From: DATIYF01 sp035517775
GTDB taxonomy: Bacteria > Acidobacteriota > Terriglobia > Terriglobales > Acidobacteriaceae
DNA: 64,000 nt
Assembly (NCBI GenBank): GCA_035517775.1
Contig: DATIYF010000093.1
Span: forward strand, 1 to 64,000
Direction of reading: 5' to 3'
A program made the translations under genes and the position numbers. The notes beneath the pieces are model-generated. The model had not been told where the DNA came from. It worked only from the letters and a program-made list of their open reading frames with translations, and ran no database searches. This document shows, piece by piece, positions 59,409 to 64,000 of the stretch (position 1 is its first letter; each line of letters opens with the position of its first letter).

Positions 59409-60311
59409 GTGCCAGCAGACCGGAAATCCGTGGTCATCACCGGCGCCTCCAGCGGCATTGGCCGCGCCTGCGTTCTGCGAATGAGCCGCGCCGGATGGCA
59501 GGTGTTCGCCACCGTCCGCAAGGCCGAAGACCGCGCTCGCCTGCAGGCTGAAGGCGCCGCCCGAGTCTTTCCCCTCTTGATGGACGTTGAGGACCGGCTC
59601 TCCATCGCGGCCGCGGCCGATGAAGTCTCCTCTCAGTTGGGTGGGTTAGAGGGCTTGGTGAATGTTGCCGGCATTGGCATGGTGCGGCCGCTCGAATACG
59701 CCACCCGGGCCGACCTGCAGAAGATATTTGACATAAACGTCTTCGGCCAGGTCGCCGTGACCCAGGCATTTCTTCCTCTGCTGCGCAAGAGTCAGGGCAG
59801 GATCGTCAATATCAGCTCGGTCGGCGCGCACCTCGCGATTCCCTTCGGCGGCCTGCTCAACGCCAGCAAGAGCGCCTTTGGCATTTTGAGCGATACGCTG
59901 CGGCTGGAGTTGCACCCTTTTGGAATCCGGGTCAGCACCATTGAGCCAGGTTCCATCACGACGCCTGCGGTAGAGAAAACCTTGGGAAATGTCGAGGGCG
60001 TGATTCATGCCCTTCCCGAAGAAGGTCAGACGCAGTATAGCGAAATGCTGCGGCGCCTTACCCGGATCGGAATGAAGAGAGAGATGAACGGAAGCCCGCC
60101 GGAAGTGGTGGCGGAAGCAGTCTGCCACGCCTTGACATCAGCTCATCCCCGAATCCGCTACCGCGTGGGCAAGGATGCCCGCCTGCTGGGGGCGCTGCCG
60201 GGGATTCTGCCCGATTGGCTGCTGGACTCGCTTCGCTTTCGCATCTTCCGTTTTTCGGGGCCGCCAGAGGCTGCCCGAAATGGAAGATCAGACCAGCCCA
60301 AGGCCGCCTGA
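59409..60311 (+). CDS. SDR-family oxidoreductase (classical)
   Basis: 300 aa from a GTG at 59409 (residues PADRKSVVITGASSGIGRAC follow); the frame is open back to 59283 without homology. Rossmann motif TGASSGIG (residues ~10-17), then NVAGIGMVRPLE (N-[AV]-G), the catalytic Ser in NISSVGAHLAIPFGGLLNAS and Tyr-type position replaced: LNASKSAFGIL gives N-x3-K rather than Y-x3-K. Further ISTIEPGSITTPAVEKTLG-like stretch and a C-terminal membrane-like segment (RLLGALPGILPDWLLDSLRF). Substrate unknown; the missing Tyr may mean altered or lost catalysis. It converges with the acyl-CoA dehydrogenase gene. Confidence 0.82.
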   Translation: MPADRKSVVITGASSGIGRACVLRMSRAGWQVFATVRKAEDRARLQAEGAARVFPLLMDVEDRLSIAAAADEVSSQLGGLEGLVNVAGIGMVRPLEYATRADLQKIFDINVFGQVAVTQAFLPLLRKSQGRIVNISSVGAHLAIPFGGLLNASKSAFGILSDTLRLELHPFGIRVSTIEPGSITTPAVEKTLGNVEGVIHALPEEGQTQYSEMLRRLTRIGMKREMNGSPPEVVAEAVCHALTSAHPRIRYRVGKDARLLGALPGILPDWLLDSLRFRIFRFSGPPEAARNGRSDQPKAA

Positions 60312-60352
60312 AGCCTGCCGCCGTGAAAGCGCAGGCGTTCCGTGCCTGAAAC

Positions 60353-61531
60353 TTACTTTCCGCCCATCACCAGCTTGGCAATGGTCGCGAGCTGCATATT
60401 CGAGGTGCCTTCGTAGATCTTGCCGATCTTGGCGTCGCGCCAGTATTTCTCGACCGGATAATCCTTGGTGAATCCGTAGCCGCCATAGACTTCAATGGCC
60501 AGCGAGGTCACGCGCTCGGCCACCTGCGAGCAGAACAGCTTGGTCATGGCCGCTTCTTTCACAAAGGGCAGACCGGCATCTTTCATACGCGCGGCGTTGT
60601 ACACCATGAGCCGCGCCGCTTCGATCTCCGTCGCCATCTGCGCAATCTGAAATTGAATGCCCTGAAACTCGGCAATGGTCTTGCCGAATTGCTTGCGCTC
60701 CTGAGCGTATCTGGCGGCAAACTCCCAGGCCCCGCGCGCTACGCCGGCCATTTGCGCTCCAATGCCAATGCGGCCTTCGTTCAGCGTCTCAATCGCGATC
60801 TTGTAGCCCTTGCCTACTTCGCCCAGCACGTTCTCGGCGGGCACGCGGCAGTCTTCGAGAATCAGTTCGCAGGTAGAGGAAGCCCGAATGCCCAGCTTGT
60901 CTTCTTTCTTGCCAACCGTGAATCCAGGGAATTCTTTTTCGATGATGAAGGCGGTGATGCCCTTGTAGCCCGCCGCCGGATCCACGGTGGCAAACAAAAT
61001 GAACACGCCCGCCTCTTTGCCGTTGGTGATCCACAGCTTGCGGCCGTTCAGCACATAGTCGCTGCCGCTTTTGAGCGCCCGGGTTTGCAGGGCGAATGCG
61101 TCGGAGCCGGAGCCGGCCTCGCTCAAGGCATAGGCGCCGCAGGTATTGGCCGCCATGCGTGGCAAATAGCGCTTCTTCTGCGCGTCGGTGGCCCAGCGCA
61201 GCAGGGCATTGTTCACCAGCGTGTTCTGCACATCCACCACCACGCCGGCCGAGGCATCCACACGCGACAACTCTTCGACTGCGAGGATCGCTTCGAAGAA
61301 TTTGCCCGCTCCCCCGCCATACTGCTCGGGAATTTCAATCCCCATCAGGCCGAGCTGAAAAAACTGGTCAATCAGGCTGTGCTCGAAGACGCCCTTTTCG
61401 TCCATCTCTTTGACCAGAGGACGCAGCTTCTCCTCGGCAAATTGATGGATGTTGTCGCGGAAAAGAATTTCGTCTTCAGAAAAGCTGGTAACCGGGGCGG
61501 GCGGAGCGGCCTGCGTAATGGTCTCAGGCAT
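60353..61531 (-). CDS. Acyl-CoA dehydrogenase
   Basis: 392 aa. Flavin- and acyl-binding signatures are present: LGLMGIEIPEQYGGGAGKFF, YALSEAGSGSDAFALQTRAL (FAD/substrate loop), WITNGKEAGVFILFATVDPA, and the C-terminal EVYGGYGFTKDYPVEKYWRD with catalytic Glu region IYEGTSNMQLATIAKL (E-G-T-[SA]-x-[IM]-Q). The N-terminal extension is short. It oxidises fatty acyl-CoA (probably short or branched chain) using FAD and electron-transfer flavoprotein. No beta-oxidation partners are adjacent. It is divergent from glgC, 345 bp away. Confidence 0.95.
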   Translation of the reverse strand: MPETITQAAPPAPVTSFSEDEILFRDNIHQFAEEKLRPLVKEMDEKGVFEHSLIDQFFQLGLMGIEIPEQYGGGAGKFFEAILAVEELSRVDASAGVVVDVQNTLVNNALLRWATDAQKKRYLPRMAANTCGAYALSEAGSGSDAFALQTRALKSGSDYVLNGRKLWITNGKEAGVFILFATVDPAAGYKGITAFIIEKEFPGFTVGKKEDKLGIRASSTCELILEDCRVPAENVLGEVGKGYKIAIETLNEGRIGIGAQMAGVARGAWEFAARYAQERKQFGKTIAEFQGIQFQIAQMATEIEAARLMVYNAARMKDAGLPFVKEAAMTKLFCSQVAERVTSLAIEVYGGYGFTKDYPVEKYWRDAKIGKIYEGTSNMQLATIAKLVMGGK

Positions 61532-61876
61532 TTGGCACCTTCCAGAGAGAATGCAACCACCGAAATCTTAAGAGAGCGGTCAGCCTCGCGACAGGCGAAG
61601 AAGCCGCCAGCCACCAAAAGACCTGAAATCTCGCGAAGGACTCGCCGGTCAACGATTCTCTTCGTGCACCTTCGCGCCCTTCGTGGGAATGGCTCTCAAA
61701 CTCACCAGATTCTAGCACCCGCCTTCGGCCGCTCACCGAGAAAGCCCGCCCGCGCCGTGAGTCTCGCCGTTCCCCTGTGCTAGTATCAACTGTTTTCCCA
61801 CGCGCCGCGGAGCCTGCGATTTTCTGCTGCCGGCCGGCGACGCTTCCCAGACCACCAGCATCCGAACGGAAGCGCA
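61532..61876. other. 345-bp divergent intergenic region
   Basis: Between acyl-CoA dehydrogenase and glgC, so it must hold both promoters. It contains a copy of the CACGAAGGGCGC repeat at 61656-61687. I see no gene: short frames lack ribosome-binding sites. Confidence 0.5.
61656..61687 (-). repeat. CACGAAGGGCGC dispersed repeat copy
   Basis: On the minus strand the sequence reads CCCACGAAGGGCGCGAAGG then TGCACGAAGAGAA, close to the copies at 15932-16026 and 17258-17281. It shows two nested CACGAAG units. Confidence 0.55.
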
Positions 61877-63127
61877 ATGAGGGACACTCTGGGAGTCTTG
61901 CTAGCAGGGGGCGCCGGCGAGCGCCTCTACCCGCTTACCCGCGACCGGGCCAAGCCCGCGGTCACCTTCGGCGGCATTTACCGCATCATTGATATCACCC
62001 TTTCCAACTGCACCAACTCCGGCCTGCGCCGGGTTTACATCCTCACCCAGTACAAGGCGCTCTCGCTCAACCGCCACATTCGCGAGGGCTGGAACATTCT
62101 GGCGCGCGAGATGGGCGAATTCATCGAGGTGCTGCCCCCCATGAAGCGCGTGAGCGAGAGCTGGTACCAGGGCACGGCCGACGCGGTTTATCAGAATATC
62201 TATTCCATCGGCTCGGAGCAGCCCAAGCACGTCCTCATCCTTTCCGGCGACCACATCTACAAAATGAATTACGGCCTGATGGCTGAGCAGCACGGGAACA
62301 CCGGCGCCGATGTCACCCTGGCCACCATTCAGATCGATCCCTACGAGGTGTACCGCTTCGGCGTGGTGGATATTGACAGCGACAGCCGGGTGAACGGCTT
62401 CCTGGAAAAACCCAAACAGACCGATCTGCGCTCGCCCTACAACCCCGACAAGGTTTCCGCCTCCATGGGGATTTACCTGTTCAACACCGACGTGCTCATT
62501 CCGGTGCTGCTCAAAGACGCGGAGGACCCCAACTCCAGCCACGATTTCGGCAAAGACATTCTGCCCAAAATGGTGGACGACTACCGCGTGTATTCCTACG
62601 ATTTCGTGGATGAGAACAAGAAAGAGGCCCTCTACTGGCGCGACGTCGGCACCCTCGAGGCGTTTTACGAGGCCAATATGGATATCGTCGCGGTCTCGCC
62701 GGTGTTCAACCTGTATGACGAGGACTGGCCCATCCGCACCCACCAGCGGCAATACCCGCCGGCCAAGTTTGTGTTCGGCGAGCCCGGCCGCACCGGCACC
62801 GCGGTAGATTCCATCGTCTCCGCCGGCTGCATCGTTTCCGGCAGCCTGGTGAAAGGCAGCGTGCTCTCCCCCGATGTGCGGGTGAATTCCTACAGCGAAA
62901 TTGATTCGAGCATTCTTTTCTCCCACGTGAACGTGGGACGCCATTGCCGCTTACGGCGGGCCATCATTGACCGCGACGTGCACATTCCCGAAGGCACCAC
63001 GATCGGTTATGACACCGAGGCCGACCGCCAGCGCTATTTCGTGACCGACAGCGGCATTACCGTCGTGACGCGCGATTACTCGCTGTTCGAGAACCCGGTC
63101 ACAGTAGATTACTTCACCAGCGAATAA
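61877..63127 (+). CDS. glgC: Glucose-1-phosphate adenylyltransferase
   Basis: 416 aa, normal length. N-terminal LLAGGAGERLYPLTRDRAKP (activator/nucleotide loop with R and K), then FGGIYRIIDITLSNCTNSGL, GTADAVYQN (catalytic), LSGDHIYKMNYGLM with the metal Asp, FLEKPKQTDLRSPYN, YWRDVGTLEAFYEANMDI and a left-handed beta-helix C-terminus with GSVLSPDVRVNSYSEIDSSI. It makes ADP-glucose for glycogen synthesis or maltosyltransferase pathways. The start ATG at 61877 has no close AGGAGG; GGAAGCGC precedes it. Confidence 0.96.
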   Translation: MRDTLGVLLAGGAGERLYPLTRDRAKPAVTFGGIYRIIDITLSNCTNSGLRRVYILTQYKALSLNRHIREGWNILAREMGEFIEVLPPMKRVSESWYQGTADAVYQNIYSIGSEQPKHVLILSGDHIYKMNYGLMAEQHGNTGADVTLATIQIDPYEVYRFGVVDIDSDSRVNGFLEKPKQTDLRSPYNPDKVSASMGIYLFNTDVLIPVLLKDAEDPNSSHDFGKDILPKMVDDYRVYSYDFVDENKKEALYWRDVGTLEAFYEANMDIVAVSPVFNLYDEDWPIRTHQRQYPPAKFVFGEPGRTGTAVDSIVSAGCIVSGSLVKGSVLSPDVRVNSYSEIDSSILFSHVNVGRHCRLRRAIIDRDVHIPEGTTIGYDTEADRQRYFVTDSGITVVTRDYSLFENPVTVDYFTSE

Positions 63128-63186
63128 GGGCCGACTCGGAAAGATACATGGCCTTTCGCGGGCGAGCGTGCCCGCGCCATGCGTGC

Positions 63187-64000
63187 TCAGCCCGCCGCCA
63201 CTGGCGCTGCTTCCTCAATACTCGCTTCCCGCAGGAACTTCGCCGCCTCTTCGGGCGGCGTGGGATTGATATAGAAGCCCGTTCCCCACTCAAAGCCCGC
63301 GGTCTTGGTCAGCTTGGGCATGAATTCAATGTGCCAGTGGTAATGATCGTTGGTCGGCTCCTGCACCGGCGAGCTGTGAATCACCAGGTTGAAGGGCGGA
63401 TTGTCGAGCACGCGGTCGGCCTTCATGAGCAGCGACTTCACCGCCTTGGCCAGGTTCTGAAACATGTTGGAAGAAGAATTCTCAAATGCCGACTCGTGGC
63501 GCTTGGGCAGAATCCAGGTCTCGAACGGAAAACGCGGCGCGTAGGGGGCCAGGGTGACGAAGGCCTCATTTTCCTCCACCACACGAATGCCGGCCTCGCT
63601 TTCCTGGCGAATGATGTCGCAGAAGACGCAGCGCTCCTTGTAAATGAAATACTGCTTGGCGCCTTCGAGCTCCTCGACCACGTTGATGGGCAGAATGGGC
63701 AGCGCGATCAACTGCGAGTGCGCGTGTTCGAGCGAGGCGCCCGCGGCCTCGCCGTGGTTTTTGAAGATCAGGATGTACTTGAAGCGCCGGTCTTTCCGCA
63801 GATCCAGAATGCGGTCGCGGAAGGTCCAGAGCACGTCTTCGATGCGCTTGGGCGGAAGCGTGGCCAGGGTAGCACTGTGATCGGGACTCTCAATGATCAC
63901 CTCGTGCGCGCCCACACCGTTCATTTTGTCGAACATGCCGTCGGCCTGGCGGTTGAGATTGCCTTCGATGCCCAGGGCGGGAAATTTGTTGGGGACCACG
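63187..64000 (-). CDS. galT: Galactose-1-phosphate uridylyltransferase-like (3' part, 5' end beyond window)
   Basis: About 271 residues of the C-terminal part are visible; the gene continues past the right edge. HIT-superfamily nucleotidyltransferase signatures: FKNHGEAAGASLEHAHSQLI with the catalytic H-A-H (normally H-P-H in GalT), the zinc-type Cys pair in ERCVFCDII, and HYHWHIEFMPK. The first half also carries HEVIIESPDHSATLATLPP (a GalT-typical H-E-V-I-I-E-[ST]). It should exchange UMP between galactose-1-P and glucose-1-P. The Pro-to-Ala change in HAH also occurs in some GalT-like bacterial proteins, so the exact substrate is uncertain. Convergent with glgC. Confidence 0.85.
   Translation of the reverse strand, partial: VVPNKFPALGIEGNLNRQADGMFDKMNGVGAHEVIIESPDHSATLATLPPKRIEDVLWTFRDRILDLRKDRRFKYILIFKNHGEAAGASLEHAHSQLIALPILPINVVEELEGAKQYFIYKERCVFCDIIRQESEAGIRVVEENEAFVTLAPYAPRFPFETWILPKRHESAFENSSSNMFQNLAKAVKSLLMKADRVLDNPPFNLVIHSSPVQEPTNDHYHWHIEFMPKLTKTAGFEWGTGFYINPTPPEEAAKFLREASIEEAAPVAAG

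Overview
The window is GC-rich, gene-dense chromosomal DNA that looks like an acidobacterium (Acidobacteriota, probably Terriglobia/Koribacter-like). The basis is a fused aroDE gene, a large exported DUF5117-type metalloprotease, a TonB receptor with an N-terminal carboxypeptidase-regulatory domain, many Sec/Tat-exported proteins and scattered acidobacterium-like intergenic repeats. The assignment is an inference. I see no rRNA, no tRNA I would defend, no CRISPR array, no transposase and no phage genes.

Layout. 1-2.3 kb: start of an exbD-like gene, an exported barrel-like protein and a polytopic membrane protein. 2.7-9.0 kb: an efflux locus of three MacB/FtsX permeases, an HlyD-type adaptor and an ABC ATPase, facing a TetR regulator. 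9.5-12.2 kb: an orphan GvpL/GvpF-like protein and bifunctional AroDE. 12.4-15.9 kb: an exported protein and the metalloprotease. 16.1-18.0 kb: queD-queE-queC for preQ0 synthesis. 18.1-23.8 kb: a TPR protein, a PilT-like ATPase, then moeA-moaC-(PATAN response regulator)-mogA. 23.8-28.2 kb: a DedA protein, two membrane proteins, a membrane ferritin (MbfA-like) and a lipid kinase. 28.4-30.0 kb: an exported TPR protein. 30.1-36.3 kb, all minus: coaBC, rpoZ, gmk, yicC, an MsbA-like exporter and a family-4 uracil-DNA glycosylase. 36.3-37.7 kb: a sigma-54 activator whose receiver lacks the phospho-acceptor Asp. 38.0-46.8 kb: the Kdp potassium-uptake region. 46.8-50.5 kb: a CusF-SCO1 protein, a TonB receptor and a Cys/His-rich exported protein. 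50.8-64 kb: patatin, GH1 glucosidase, a repeat-rich exported protein, peroxiredoxin, VOC protein, AraC regulator, alkyladenine glycosylase, two SDRs, acyl-CoA dehydrogenase, glgC and the 3' part of galT.

The most unusual locus is kdp. The sensor KdpD is cut exactly between its cytoplasmic N-terminal half (KdpD plus USP domains) and its membrane/kinase half, and the halves lie head-to-head on opposite strands about 48 bp apart. The N-half is co-directional with kdpE; the kinase half is transcribed away. The structural operon starts with a 129-aa membrane protein of unknown function, then a 28-aa one-helix peptide, kdpF (29 aa), kdpA, kdpB and kdpC. Upstream of it are four TTA-starting 11-bp units in tandem, as expected for an OmpR-family (KdpE) operator, and a divergent 73-aa one-helix ORF with a good ribosome-binding site.

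Other loci to look at: pilus-type signalling genes (PilT-like ATPase, PATAN regulator) interleaved with molybdenum-cofactor genes; a possible copper locus (CusF-SCO1, TonB receptor, Cys/His-rich exported protein); a stand-alone gas-vesicle-family protein; and two kinds of dispersed intergenic repeat.
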